The notes under the pieces are model-generated. The model searched no databases, was not told where the DNA came from, and saw only the letters and a program-made list of their open reading frames with translations. Of a DNA stretch of 64,000 bases, positions 1 through 10,133 are shown piece after piece (position 1 is the stretch's first letter; the number at the start of each line of letters is the position of its first letter). This DNA is from Bacteroidales bacterium UBA6192. Lineage in GTDB: Bacteria; Bacteroidota; Bacteroidia; Bacteroidales; F082. Location: positions 181-64,180 of the forward strand of contig DITE01000056.1 of assembly GCA_002422725.1 (NCBI GenBank). The letters run 5' to 3'. Position numbers and translations under genes: made by a program.

Positions 1-62
1 TGTATAGCACAATACTTTTACTGATTAAAAAAAAGAAGCATTTTCGGGTATTGCGCTATACA
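1..62. repeat. Imperfect inverted repeat with 15-nt arms
   Basis: The first 15 bases (TGTATAGCACAATAC) and bases 48-62 (GTATTGCGCTATACA) are reverse complements except for one position, which becomes a G-U pair on minus-strand RNA. The loop is about 32 nt and A-rich. It could be a hairpin or the end of a small repeat element; the left flank lies outside the window. The rest of 1-344 shows no convincing gene. Confidence 0.45.
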
Positions 63-344
63 AACATTCCGCCCGGGGCGGTCTGCTTTGCCGGATTTCC
101 AACTGTTTTTGCATTCACCCTGCCGCCGGCCCGCTGTTCGTGTGGGCCACCGCACCCAACCCATTATAAGTTTACCTTAAGATGAAGTGACATATACTGC
201 ATCTATCATCGGCAGGAATGAATGTTTATCCTGTCCTTTTCCTTACCAATGTCACATTCATGTTCGGTTGTCATCTCAGCTGACAATCAGCATGGGGCAG
301 GCCCGCCTGCGCGTGCGGCAACCAGAGAATGTTTTAGTTGCATT

Positions 345-384
345 TTAGCTCCCCAACCCCCAATAATTGAGGTTGGGGAGCTAA
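345..384 (-). terminator. Perfect 14-bp hairpin after the C25-like gene
   Basis: TTAGCTCCCCAACC at 345-358 pairs perfectly with GGTTGGGGAGCTAA at 371-384 across a 12-nt loop. It lies 39 nt beyond the stop of the gene that ends at 423. There is no downstream U tract on the minus strand, so the terminator role rests on position and stem strength only. Confidence 0.5.
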
Positions 385-422
385 GAAAAATTTGCCAACC
401 CTTTCAGGACGAGACACAATGT

Positions 423-3362
423 TTATTGCTTAAGGACTTTAATATTCCGCGAATCCTGTGTTGTTTTCAACTGAAGAATATACAACCCCGGCTCCAACCC
501 CGGCAGATACAATCGTTCCTGCTTATCATGAATCCTGATATTGCTGGCATAGATTTTTATTCCTAATTCGTTATAAACATGCACTTCAACAGCCTGATTA
601 TTCATAGGCGGAATGTCAATGTTGAGGAAATCGTCAAATACTGTCGGATAAACCTTTATTTCATCGAGAAACATATCCATAGCCGCTATAGAGGATGGGG
701 TCCCTCCAAAAAAGCACTGATTGAGGTAACCATTTGCATCCGTTTCCCCATTATCGGCATACCATGAAAACTTCAATAATCCATATCCATCCCAGGGCTG
801 TGCGGGTAAAGTAACCCCCATTTCAAACTTGCCATTTTCAACATTTGCAACACCTTTCACCAGAACACTGTCCTGAACGATCACATCCACAACGTTGGAA
901 TTGCCCTGATTGCCTAAGGTAGATCGCACAAAAGACGGGGCAAGTACACTCAGCATAACCGTTCCGGCAAATTCATTCTGCAGACCTCCATCTGCTCTAC
1001 TCACAATCTGCCCTTGTAACACAACAGGGCTGCCTGGCATTAAAGTATCAGAGAACTCTCCGATATCAATCCCATTGATGGTTGTAGTGGCTACATTAAA
1101 CTCCGGAAACAGGATCTTCTGGGCAGGATCGCCCAGCAAATTCCACTTATACAATTGGGTATTCGAAGACGCTTGCATGAGTAGATCACCAAATCGCAGG
1201 GCGGGTTGTAGCTCCTGATTGGCAAGAGTTTCAATAATAGCTGTGTTGATGATCAAATTTGCCGAGGCATAAGTGGCGCGTGAAGAAGCGATCAGTGCCA
1301 TTGCCCCTCCTTCCGCATTCAAGTATACTTTCTCACCAATTGAAACCTTCTCCGGGTTGTCATAATAGGCCACTTCGCCAGAGGAAATTACCCAAAGGGG
1401 AAGATTCCCAATATTCGTCCAATTGTCAATATCTATTTGCGATAAAATCTGTTCATGTGCCAAGTAATCTACCCCACCATGCCCGGTGTAATTGACATAA
1501 AAAACACCCTCATTCATTTTAGAGGTTAAGATTTCATTCACCTCCGGATATCTTGGACCATCGTTTGTTTGAACCAGATCGAAAAAATCAGAATACACTT
1601 TGGAATTATTCACAACCGGACTGTTGGTTTCATTAATCTGCACAAAACTCTCGGTCACATCCAGGTGTAAGTTATTATCCCCATCGTCAGCCAAAAACAA
1701 CCATTCGTTTTTCCAACTTCCAAAGCTTTCAGGTGAATTGTAATGCACCGCTTTGTTTACAACCATGTTCGCCTCCTGCAAAGTGGAAACAGGCACCCTT
1801 CCCACGGCAAGCTGCGTGCTTCCTGAACCTGTCATTGAATTCAATCCAAAATAATGATCAGATGCGTAAGAGCTAACCGAATTGGCCGACTCAGCTGACT
1901 GATAGGTTGGAACAAAATTGGTATTGTTCTCTACCCGGTTGAGATAATCATAGGAAGCGTCTCCAAATAAGAGCAAGTAGGCAGGTTTGTTTTCGGACCC
2001 ACTTCTAAGCCTCAGGTCTCTGACAAAATTCCTAATGGCCGTAATGTCCTGGGCTCCTGATGAGAATTCATTGTAAATCTTATCAACGGTTACTGTTGTT
2101 GTGGTTAAACTACCCGAATTGTTGTGGAATGCTTCCAACTGTTGCGTTGCATCGAGAAACAAATCCGTGGTTATAATCAGGTAATCGGGGGGAGTTAATT
2201 GGTGTAAATTCTGGTTTTCGATCTGTCCGACAAATTCAGCATTGAAGTATGTTGAGTTATCGAATGCATGGAACTCCTGCATTGTGTCGGTGGTTAATCT
2301 AAATTGAACCTGATTTAATGACAATGTCAAGGCTATTTCCTTCACATCAACAGGATTTGTAATATTCCAGATAGACAGGTTTTCGGGTGAATCATAGTTC
2401 AAACTAAATTCGGTAACACTCCCAACTCCTGTATTTTCCGACGTTCTGAAAGGCATTTGGTTGCCGGCCATTACTTTATTCATCTTCATTTGCAGCTCAA
2501 AATGATCGATCCAGGCTCTTGCCGAATCATTGGGCCTATCGTAAACGAAAGCAATTTCAGTCGGACCTCCACCGGCAGAAAAAACCGAATCAAACTGAAT
2601 TGTTTTGTAATGGAGGTATGCTTGCAGTGTAATTGGCACTGAAAGAGTTTTGTATAGATTACCATTTATAAGAATTTTGATATGACTTTCTTCCGTGCAA
2701 TTTGCCGCAAAGTTCACATTCAAATAGTTGACATCACTCGAAACGGTGTTTTCTGTCTCAGGGAAAAAGCGGATCGTATCCGATTGTGAGAAGTCCTCAC
2801 CCAACCAGACTTTTCCCGTTTTTCCGGGATTTATCAGTTCCAGTTCATGGCTAATCAGCAAATCGTAAGTCAACGGAACTGCAGTGGGTTCAAGTTCTGT
2901 GCTTTGTTCAACAGATATCCGTTTTCCATTCTGCTCATCCAGTGTTAAGAAGTAATACGTCTTTTGGGAATAGATGTTCGTTGTATGATGATACAAATTA
3001 CTTTGTTCATCATACTGCCAAACACCCGGACTCTGGCCGTAAAACAGCACATAATCCTGAGGATCAAACACACCGTCTTCTTCTCCGACAACCTTAATTG
3101 ACATAGGCTGGAGGTCGGTCAGGTAATCATCTTCGAGGGCTTCGCTTAACATTCCGGCAGGATTGCCAAAAAGTGCCAGTTTTTGTGGATTGATTTGATC
3201 TACATCAACCCCAAAGCTTTGAAGATTCTCATAAGTTAATTTGTAAATCCCTGATTCATTTACCCCAATTTTGTACCAATCGCCTGTTGAGAGAATTGAA
3301 ACTTGTTGGGTAAAGGCAAAATACGGAATAACTAAACATAATACTACACCGATTATTTTCAT
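423..3362 (-). CDS. PorU-like C25 (gingipain-family) protein with T9SS sorting domain; catalytic Cys missing
   Basis: 979 aa with a signal peptide (residues 1-18, ending AFTQQ). The middle resembles the peptidase C25 domain of gingipains and of PorU, the T9SS sortase: a GDASYDY stretch near 467, a DHYFG segment near 502 and the catalytic His in YTGHGG at residues 625-630. Where PorU-like enzymes carry TATCEF, this protein reads ISSGEV (659-664). The nucleophilic Cys is therefore replaced by Gly662, while the flanking E and DxP positions are kept. The last about 80 residues form a T9SS type-A sorting domain (VYPTVFDD ... GLYILQLK ... IKVLKQ). It is shorter than typical PorU (1100 aa or more). 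I infer a secreted, probably non-catalytic paralogue acting at the cell surface. C25 membership is fairly secure; the role is unknown. Confidence 0.82.
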   Translation of the reverse strand: MKIIGVVLCLVIPYFAFTQQVSILSTGDWYKIGVNESGIYKLTYENLQSFGVDVDQINPQKLALFGNPAGMLSEALEDDYLTDLQPMSIKVVGEEDGVFDPQDYVLFYGQSPGVWQYDEQSNLYHHTTNIYSQKTYYFLTLDEQNGKRISVEQSTELEPTAVPLTYDLLISHELELINPGKTGKVWLGEDFSQSDTIRFFPETENTVSSDVNYLNVNFAANCTEESHIKILINGNLYKTLSVPITLQAYLHYKTIQFDSVFSAGGGPTEIAFVYDRPNDSARAWIDHFELQMKMNKVMAGNQMPFRTSENTGVGSVTEFSLNYDSPENLSIWNITNPVDVKEIALTLSLNQVQFRLTTDTMQEFHAFDNSTYFNAEFVGQIENQNLHQLTPPDYLIITTDLFLDATQQLEAFHNNSGSLTTTTVTVDKIYNEFSSGAQDITAIRNFVRDLRLRSGSENKPAYLLLFGDASYDYLNRVENNTNFVPTYQSAESANSVSSYASDHYFGLNSMTGSGSTQLAVGRVPVSTLQEANMVVNKAVHYNSPESFGSWKNEWLFLADDGDNNLHLDVTESFVQINETNSPVVNNSKVYSDFFDLVQTNDGPRYPEVNEILTSKMNEGVFYVNYTGHGGVDYLAHEQILSQIDIDNWTNIGNLPLWVISSGEVAYYDNPEKVSIGEKVYLNAEGGAMALIASSRATYASANLIINTAIIETLANQELQPALRFGDLLMQASSNTQLYKWNLLGDPAQKILFPEFNVATTTINGIDIGEFSDTLMPGSPVVLQGQIVSRADGGLQNEFAGTVMLSVLAPSFVRSTLGNQGNSNVVDVIVQDSVLVKGVANVENGKFEMGVTLPAQPWDGYGLLKFSWYADNGETDANGYLNQCFFGGTPSSIAAMDMFLDEIKVYPTVFDDFLNIDIPPMNNQAVEVHVYNELGIKIYASNIRIHDKQERLYLPGLEPGLYILQLKTTQDSRNIKVLKQ

Positions 3363-3664
3363 ATGATAAAGTATTGGTTAATAATGAAAAGATGATGGAG
3401 TAAAAAATCTCTTATAGACTTTTGTTTTGCTATTGACATCTTAACGTCAAAATTTTAAGAATATTTTAACAAATGAAAAAAGGTTTTTTCACTTTTTTAA
3501 TCATGATAATAAGCATACAAAATTGATAAGTTCTTAGCCAACAACTGAATACCATTTTACCCCATCATTCATCGAAATTCTACCAAGCGATCTTGGATAT
3601 CAGCCAGTTCCCTGAAGATAGATTTCGTTTGTAGCAAACAGGATTTCTATGCCAAGGGTGGCCA
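3363..3664. other. Intergenic, 302 bp
   Basis: AT-rich spacer between two minus-strand genes. I found no ORF, no TAnnTTTG element in the minus direction and no clear hairpin. It must hold the promoter or leader of the C25-like gene, but I cannot point to it. Confidence 0.4.
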
Positions 3665-6286
3665 TTAGAAACTAATCACCCCTCCGCCTATCGGAACACC
3701 AATCCTAAATCCTGTGTAATGATGTCTGCCCCCTGATATCGAAGTAACTACATCGAGGTTAAACAACAAAAACAACTGACTCACTCCGTAGCCTGCTTCC
3801 AGATAGGGCATTTCGTCACGGGTGGCTATATAACCCATGAATAGTCTTTCACGGACCAGACTATTGGCCAGAAAAGGCAGGCGTTTGATCAGAATGCGGC
3901 TGTGGTTGTATTGAATATTGCCTGCGACATATGGGTTAACCGTGCTTCTTTGATAGAAATCCAATCCATAAAATGCATTGCCGCCTGCTGCACCTATCCA
4001 TAGTGGGTCGTTGTTGAAATGCTTGTAATCAGCAAAATATGGTTTGGAACGATTCAGGAAAGTTCCGGCTTTTACTTCGTAATCGAACCTTCCCGCCAAA
4101 CGGATAGTAAAACCTTGCTTTATACCTGCCTCAAGATGCTGAAAAACAGCCTCACTTCCTCCAATTCCCGAAATACCTTGTCGCCAGTTTAACACCAAAG
4201 TGGGATAAAATGAGTAAAGCATCTTTTTGCGTTTCCCCTCCAACCGATAGTAATGCCGGGCGGTGAAGCTGAGCGAGCCTGCAAAGATAAACGCCTTGTG
4301 ATCGGCTGTAAGCATGGGTCGACTGCTTGTGATGCCCGGGAAATTGGCTGTGTAACGGTCACCAAACAGACTTGCAAAATAAAAGTCGGTATTGTTCTCA
4401 AGCTGCTTCCTGTCAGCGAATTCAGCTGAAAGTTTCAGCACAAGTCCGTTAACAACATCCATTTCGTGAACCAGCTTCAGGAAATCCTTTTCGTAAATCT
4501 TCATGAAATTCTGTCGGGCCATTAAAGTGGTTACGGAGTTAAACAAGGGCTGAATCCCATCACTTTCGTTGAAATCGGATGTAGTTCGGCCCGCCGACAA
4601 ACCAATCGAGGAGCGGCTGAAAGGCTTGTAAAGGTAATCCACTCCCACTACTCCACCAAACCATGCTCTTGAAAAAGCATAGTCGGCAGCAGCTGACAAT
4701 TTGAGTTGGTCGCCTTCCGGGCCATCGTATTCAAAAGCTGCTGTTTTTGTTATGCGCAAGCCATCAACGGTATTAAACGAAAATGAACTTATCCCTGCCA
4801 GTCCGTTGTGTTTGAGTTTCCACCTTTCGCTGAGTTTGCGCTGCGTTGAACCGAACATCAACTCATTGACCCACTTTGCTTTGCGTTTTGTTGTATCAAC
4901 ACTCACCGAATCAGTATCTTTCTCATCAAAGCTCGCCAGTTCTTCTTTTGTCAAGGGAACAGGCCTATGTTGTTTCCAGTAATCCACAGGCCGCAGCCGG
5001 GCACTGTCGGCAATTTCGGTGTTGCGGGGTTTCACCTCAAGCGAAGGCTTCTCCTTGTTGGCATTTGCCTCCATTCGGATCAACTTATTCAATTCGCGTG
5101 CATCCTTGTTCGATAACTCCGGTTCAGCCATCAGGGCTTCAATTTTTTTCTTTCTGGAGTCCGTTGTGGCAACAGGGGTGGTCACATGACTGCTGATGGG
5201 CTGCACTTCGGGCATTTCCAGTTGCTCTTCGGCCAGCATTTTAGCATAAAAACTATGATCAACTGTTTGGTTAAGCACCACTTTGTAGTCATTCACCGAT
5301 ACGAGATAACGATACGAAACGGAAGCCCCAAGAGCTTCAAAAAGAATGTCAAAATCATGACTCACAGGCATCCAGACCAGGGGATTAATCTGTTGATAAA
5401 CCTGTCTGATCCGGATATCGATCATTTTTTGTTCCACCTTGAGATCAACCGAATGGATGTTCCAGCTTCCTTCGCGGATAAAGATAGTTCCCTTGTACAA
5501 GTCCTGGCCTTTCCTTCGTGGAATCACGCTGATCTTGTTGATGGTGTACCCATCCTCCACAAAAGTTCCATCCAGTTTAAACCGATACACCTGAAATGCA
5601 TTTCTGCTTAAGGGCGAAATGATGCCGCTGATATCCTGATAGAGGCTTAAGGTGACAAACTGCATGGGATCAGTCTGGTTATCCATTCCCGAGCTCCTTG
5701 TAGACAACACATTGGTTTGCAATGGTTCACCTTCGCGGTAATGAATGTCAGAAATGGTTTCTGTAACAAAATACTTACCGGGTTCGATACCTTCGTTACG
5801 GAGTTGCTTGCGAAGCAATGCAGGGATTTTCAAGGCCACGCCTGTTCCTTTGAGGTATGTTCTGGCCGTGTATTCCGACACCTGCTTCAGATAATACCCG
5901 CTCAGGCTGATCGCCTTACGCATGATATAATAGGCCGGATCTTCGCCACTTGCCGTAACGATAACTTCGGCCAGGTTGTAGGTTTGGTTTGCCAGTCTGA
6001 TATCAAGGTGAACAATAGCCGAATTCAGATTAACTTTCACGTTCTGTGTAACATAGCCAAGATATTGAAACACAAGGTCATGATCGCCCGACGAAAGTAG
6101 CAGATGGTATTCACCTTCCATATTGGCCGTGGTGCCCTTATGCAATGCAGGCACATAAATGGTTGCAAAGGCTATGGGTTCGTTCTTTTCATTGGTGATC
6201 CGGCCACGAATTTCCTGGCCAAACAAAATAACGGGAATAAATGAAAGAAGCAGATTAATGAGGGTCAGAAACAACGCTCGTTTCAT
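3665..6286 (-). CDS. DUF5686 / carboxypeptidase-regulatory-like outer-membrane protein
   Basis: 873 aa. An N-terminal signal peptide (residues 1-23, ending in FGQE) is followed by a carboxypeptidase-D-regulatory-like fold (about residues 24-105: GRITNEKNEPIAFATIYVP, then EGEYHL and the VFQYLGY strand). The remainder matches the DUF5686 family of Bacteroidota: a long beta-rich region, a charged linker around residues 370-430 and a C-terminal half rich in alternating hydrophobic strands that suggests an outer-membrane beta-barrel (final residues GGGVISF). Family members are often annotated as TonB-receptor-like or RagA-like, but no true plug domain is visible. Function is not established. Its upstream region is shared with the divergent ABC-F gene. 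Confidence 0.8.
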   Translation of the reverse strand: MKRALFLTLINLLLSFIPVILFGQEIRGRITNEKNEPIAFATIYVPALHKGTTANMEGEYHLLLSSGDHDLVFQYLGYVTQNVKVNLNSAIVHLDIRLANQTYNLAEVIVTASGEDPAYYIMRKAISLSGYYLKQVSEYTARTYLKGTGVALKIPALLRKQLRNEGIEPGKYFVTETISDIHYREGEPLQTNVLSTRSSGMDNQTDPMQFVTLSLYQDISGIISPLSRNAFQVYRFKLDGTFVEDGYTINKISVIPRRKGQDLYKGTIFIREGSWNIHSVDLKVEQKMIDIRIRQVYQQINPLVWMPVSHDFDILFEALGASVSYRYLVSVNDYKVVLNQTVDHSFYAKMLAEEQLEMPEVQPISSHVTTPVATTDSRKKKIEALMAEPELSNKDARELNKLIRMEANANKEKPSLEVKPRNTEIADSARLRPVDYWKQHRPVPLTKEELASFDEKDTDSVSVDTTKRKAKWVNELMFGSTQRKLSERWKLKHNGLAGISSFSFNTVDGLRITKTAAFEYDGPEGDQLKLSAAADYAFSRAWFGGVVGVDYLYKPFSRSSIGLSAGRTTSDFNESDGIQPLFNSVTTLMARQNFMKIYEKDFLKLVHEMDVVNGLVLKLSAEFADRKQLENNTDFYFASLFGDRYTANFPGITSSRPMLTADHKAFIFAGSLSFTARHYYRLEGKRKKMLYSFYPTLVLNWRQGISGIGGSEAVFQHLEAGIKQGFTIRLAGRFDYEVKAGTFLNRSKPYFADYKHFNNDPLWIGAAGGNAFYGLDFYQRSTVNPYVAGNIQYNHSRILIKRLPFLANSLVRERLFMGYIATRDEMPYLEAGYGVSQLFLLFNLDVVTSISGGRHHYTGFRIGVPIGGGVISF

Positions 6287-6590
6287 AATGAAAACGTATT
6301 AATCTACAATGTTAAGAAAACTTCAATCTCCATTGATCTTAAAAATGATTAAAACCATAAAATACTGTTTGTTTCAAAAAAACAATCATAGAGACACTCA
6401 CAATGCCGGTTAAAAAATAATTTTTCCGGTAACTCACTCACGAAAACACCAGTCTGCCCCGAATCAATCTAAACAAACCACAATGTTGTCATACCGATAA
6501 ACAGCATACACGTCACCCACTTAAGCAGCTCAATTTTCACAAATCCTGCACAAGCATAGAATGGACTGCCCACATATGGGGCGGTTTGCT

Positions 6591-6598
6591 TATTTTTG
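6591..6598 (+). promoter_or_regulatory. -7 promoter element TATTTTTG for the ABC-F gene
   Basis: TATTTTTG matches the Bacteroidota -7 consensus TAnnTTTG and sits 20 nt before the ATG at 6618. Transcription would begin near 6604, downstream of an in-frame ATG at 6561, which argues against that earlier start. No convincing -33 TTTG is visible. The rest of the 6287-6617 spacer holds only AT-rich sequence. Confidence 0.5.
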
Positions 6599-6617
6599 CC
6601 AGCATTCCAGAATCAGT

Positions 6618-8564
6618 ATGATCGCCATTCAAAATCTTAGCATGCACTATACCGGTGAAGATTTGTTCACCAATGTATCCTTTCTGATCAGGCCAAAAGA
6701 TTGCATTGGTCTTGTTGGGAAAAACGGCGCAGGCAAGACTACTTTGCTGCGGCTTTTGTTTGGGCTTGAGAAATCGCGTGGAGGCGAAGTGATCATCCCG
6801 GATGATGTTACCATTGGTTACCTGCCTCAGGAAAAAGACCATCAGAGTCGCAAAACAGTGCTGGAAGAAGCCTTGCTTGCTTTTGAGGAGGTGAATAAAC
6901 TCGAAAAACTGATTGCCTCAACCGGTCACGAGATTGCCGATCGCTCTGATTTCCATTCGCCTGAGTATCACAGACTCATCGAAAAACTGGCAGCGCTCAA
7001 CGAACGGTTTGCCATGATGGGCGGGCATTCGCTCGAAGGTGAGGCAGAACGAATACTGCTGGGGCTGGGTTTTGAACGACCCGACCTGAACCGGCCGATG
7101 TTTGAGTTCAGCAACGGCTGGCAGATGCGGGTCGAGCTGGCCAAATTGCTGCTGAGCAAGCCATCGCTGCTATTGCTCGACGAACCAACCAACCACCTCG
7201 ATATTGAATCCATTCAATGGCTGGAAGGGTTTTTAAAGAATTATTACGGCGCCATTGTAATGGTTTCGCACGATCGCACATTTCTGGACAATATTACCAA
7301 CCGAACAATAGAACTGAGTCAGGGCAAGTTGTTTGACTACAAGGGATCGTATTCGGTGTATGTTGACCTGCGCGAACAACGGATAGAAACACAGCAGGCG
7401 GCTTTCAACAATCAGCAACGGCAAGTTCGTGAAATAGAAAGGTTTGTAGAACGTTTCCGGTATAAGTCGACCAAAGCCAAACAGGTTCAGTCGCGTATCA
7501 AACTGCTCGAGAAAATGGGCGATATTTCCATCGAAGAGTTTGACCATTCATCCATACATTTTGGTTTTCCACCTGCCCCTCATGCCGGAAAAGTGATCAT
7601 TGAGACTTCACATCTTTCGAAAAGCTATGGTGAGCTCAAGGTGCTTTCTGATATCAACATGACCATACTGCGGGGCGAAAAGATTGCTTTTGTTGGCAGA
7701 AACGGAGAAGGCAAATCAACTTTATCCAAGATCATTGCCGGAGTGATTGAATTTGAAGGTCAGATCAGGTACGGCCATCAGGTTATTGTGGGCTACTATG
7801 CACAAAATCAGGGCGATTTACTCGACCCGGAACTCACTGTATTCGAAACGCTTGATCAGGTGGCTGTGGGTGAGGTTCGTGCGAAAATACGGGCTATACT
7901 GGGTTCATTTCTTTTCAGTGGCGACACCATCGACAAGAAGGTTAAAGTGCTATCGGGCGGCGAAAAATCGCGGCTTTCACTTGCCCGTTTGCTGCTGAAA
8001 CCGGCTAACCTCCTGGTTCTTGATGAGCCGACCAATCACCTGGATATGCTTTCAAAAGATATTTTGAAAAATGCGCTTCTCGACTACGACGGAACCCTTG
8101 TTATAGTTTCGCACGACAGGGATTTTCTGCAAGGCTTAACCACCAAGGTGTATGAATTTAAAAAACCGGCCATCAGGGAGTTTATTGGCGATGTTTTTGA
8201 TTTTCTAAACGACAGGGCGATTGAAAAACTCGATGAACTCGACACCCTCAAAAAGACCGCTGTCACCATTCAGAAACCGGAGATTTCGGTAAACAAAGTG
8301 AATTATGCCCTTCGAAAACAGCAGGATAAAGAGTTGCGAAAGCTTGACCGGCTGATCGAGACCATCGAAGAATCGATTCATCAATGCGAGCAGGAAGTGG
8401 TAAAGATGGATGAGGTGTTAAAAAATCCCTCCGCATTTCCTGACCACACTATCGATCAACACTGGTATGCGCGTTACGATAGTTTGAAAAAGCGAATCGA
8501 AAGCCTGATGGTAGAATGGGATTTAAAGCATCAGGAACGGGATGCGATGCAGGTGAGTCAATGA
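6618..8564 (+). CDS. ABC-F family ATPase
   Basis: 648 aa from the ATG at 6618. A longer in-frame start at 6561 exists but would lie upstream of the predicted promoter. Two ABC modules in one soluble chain without membrane segments define the ABC-F family. The first Walker A is GKNGAGKT (34-41), with signature FSNGWQMR and Walker B LLLLDEPTNHLD. The second half has GRNGEGKS, LSGGEKSRLSLA and LVLDEPTNHLD. The linker between the modules carries the RFRYKSTKAKQ-type helix, and the tail (about residues 530-640) is charged and probably coiled coil. Family members bind the ribosomal E site and rescue stalled or drug-inhibited ribosomes, or act as translation factors. Which subclass this one belongs to cannot be told by eye. 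Confidence 0.92.
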   Translation: MIAIQNLSMHYTGEDLFTNVSFLIRPKDCIGLVGKNGAGKTTLLRLLFGLEKSRGGEVIIPDDVTIGYLPQEKDHQSRKTVLEEALLAFEEVNKLEKLIASTGHEIADRSDFHSPEYHRLIEKLAALNERFAMMGGHSLEGEAERILLGLGFERPDLNRPMFEFSNGWQMRVELAKLLLSKPSLLLLDEPTNHLDIESIQWLEGFLKNYYGAIVMVSHDRTFLDNITNRTIELSQGKLFDYKGSYSVYVDLREQRIETQQAAFNNQQRQVREIERFVERFRYKSTKAKQVQSRIKLLEKMGDISIEEFDHSSIHFGFPPAPHAGKVIIETSHLSKSYGELKVLSDINMTILRGEKIAFVGRNGEGKSTLSKIIAGVIEFEGQIRYGHQVIVGYYAQNQGDLLDPELTVFETLDQVAVGEVRAKIRAILGSFLFSGDTIDKKVKVLSGGEKSRLSLARLLLKPANLLVLDEPTNHLDMLSKDILKNALLDYDGTLVIVSHDRDFLQGLTTKVYEFKKPAIREFIGDVFDFLNDRAIEKLDELDTLKKTAVTIQKPEISVNKVNYALRKQQDKELRKLDRLIETIEESIHQCEQEVVKMDEVLKNPSAFPDHTIDQHWYARYDSLKKRIESLMVEWDLKHQERDAMQVSQ

Positions 8565-8635
8565 TGGGGGGTGGAGGAGGTTTTAACGTTTGCTTGTGTG
8601 GACTTGCAAACATGTTTACGAATGTGGATTGTAAA

Positions 8636-10126
8636 TTATTCTTTTCTGTTTATCGTCAACATAATTTCTCTAAAACTCTCTAAACCTGCTTCTAAGTTTT
8701 CAATAATGTCTCCAGCCAAAACATCTGGGTCTGGAAGATTATCAAGGTCTGCAAGTGATTTATCTTTTATCCAGGATATATCTAATGAGGTTTTGTCTCT
8801 TGTAATAATTTCATCAAAAGAGAACTTTCGCCATCTACCTTCAGGATTTGATTCAATATTATAAGTTTCTTTCCGTTTATGCCTGTTGTCTGGATTGTAG
8901 CAACTGATAAAATCCTTAAGGTCTTCCAGTTTCAGTGGATTCTTTTTCAGCGTAAAATGAATGTTGGTTCTGAAATCGTAAATCCAAATGTCCTTTGTCC
9001 AAGGTTGTTTTGCAGCAGGTTTGTTGTCGAAGAAAAGCACATTTGCTTTTACACCTTGTCTATAAAATATACCTGTCGGCAAACGAAGAATTGTATGCAG
9101 GTCAGTTGTTTCCATTAGTTTTTTTCGGACTGTTTCACCTGCACCACCTTCAAACAAAACATTGTCTGGTAAAACAACTGCTGCTTGTCCAGTTGATTTC
9201 ATCATTGTTCTGATGTGCTGAACAAAGTTCAATTGCTTGTTGCTTGAAGTTTCCCAAAAGTCTTGACGGTTATAAGTGAGCTCGTCTGTTTCCTGCTCGC
9301 CTTCTTCGTTGGTGGCTGTCATGCTGCTTTTTCTGCCGAATGGCGGATTGGCTAACACATAGTCAACTCTTAAACCGCTATCTGAAATCAAAGCATCAGC
9401 AGGAGAGATAAAGTTTTCACTTTCAAAATCTCCGATATTGTGCAAAAACAAATTCATCAAACACATTCTTCTTGTATTTGGCACAATTTCGTTTCCGAAA
9501 AATGTTTCGTGTTTTAAAAAATGCTTTTGTGTTTTATCTAATTTTTGTTTTGCAATAAAATCATAAGCAGCTAGGAAGAACCCCCCAGTTCCACAAGCTG
9601 GGTCGGCAATAGTTTTCAATGGTTCGGGTTGAACACATTCTACCATTGCTCTAATCAATGCTCTTGGCGTAAAATATTGCCCTGCACCACTTTTTGTATC
9701 TTCTGCATTTTTTTCCAGCAAGCCTTCGTAAATTGTTCCTTTAATATCTGCTCCAAGTGTTGCCCATTGCTCTTTATCTATCATGTCAATGATTTTGTAT
9801 AGCATGGCAGGTTCTTTTATTTTGTTCTGGCTTTGAACAAAGATTTGCCCTAAAACTCCTTTCTGTCTTGATAAAACACTAAGTGTTTTAGAATAATGTA
9901 ACTCTAATTCATCTCCACGCCTTGAAGTCAGGCTTTCCCAATTATTTTCAGTTGGAATTGGCAATTTTCTGTTATATGGTGGTTTACTGAATTCATCAGC
10001 CATTTTCAAGAACAGCAGATAGGTAAGTTGTTCCAAATAATCGCCGTAACCAACACCAATATCTCTAAGCGGATTACAGAATGACCATACTTTACTTACT
10101 ATTGCCGATGTGTTTTCGTTGCTCAT
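8636..10126 (-). CDS. hsdM: Type I restriction-modification methyltransferase subunit HsdM
   Basis: 496 aa. It has the N-terminal helical HsdM domain, then an N6-adenine methyltransferase fold with the SAM-binding motif DPACGTGG at residues 175-182 and the catalytic motif NPPF at 260-263, preceded by the typical GQYFTPRALI stretch (149-158). It should modify adenines at the site chosen by HsdS and form M2S and R2M2S complexes. It is the last gene of the eight-gene minus-strand operon, 7 nt after the 86-aa gene. It faces the ABC-F gene tail to tail; the 71-nt gap contains a 6-bp GTTTGC/GCAAAC hairpin. Confidence 0.95.
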   Translation of the reverse strand: MSNENTSAIVSKVWSFCNPLRDIGVGYGDYLEQLTYLLFLKMADEFSKPPYNRKLPIPTENNWESLTSRRGDELELHYSKTLSVLSRQKGVLGQIFVQSQNKIKEPAMLYKIIDMIDKEQWATLGADIKGTIYEGLLEKNAEDTKSGAGQYFTPRALIRAMVECVQPEPLKTIADPACGTGGFFLAAYDFIAKQKLDKTQKHFLKHETFFGNEIVPNTRRMCLMNLFLHNIGDFESENFISPADALISDSGLRVDYVLANPPFGRKSSMTATNEEGEQETDELTYNRQDFWETSSNKQLNFVQHIRTMMKSTGQAAVVLPDNVLFEGGAGETVRKKLMETTDLHTILRLPTGIFYRQGVKANVLFFDNKPAAKQPWTKDIWIYDFRTNIHFTLKKNPLKLEDLKDFISCYNPDNRHKRKETYNIESNPEGRWRKFSFDEIITRDKTSLDISWIKDKSLADLDNLPDPDVLAGDIIENLEAGLESFREIMLTINRKE

Positions 10127-10133
10127 TGTTAGT

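Noticed and set aside
222..566. Plus-strand open frame of 114 codons
   Set aside because: It crosses the terminator hairpin and lies antisense to the C25-like gene; it has no domain and no ribosome-binding site.
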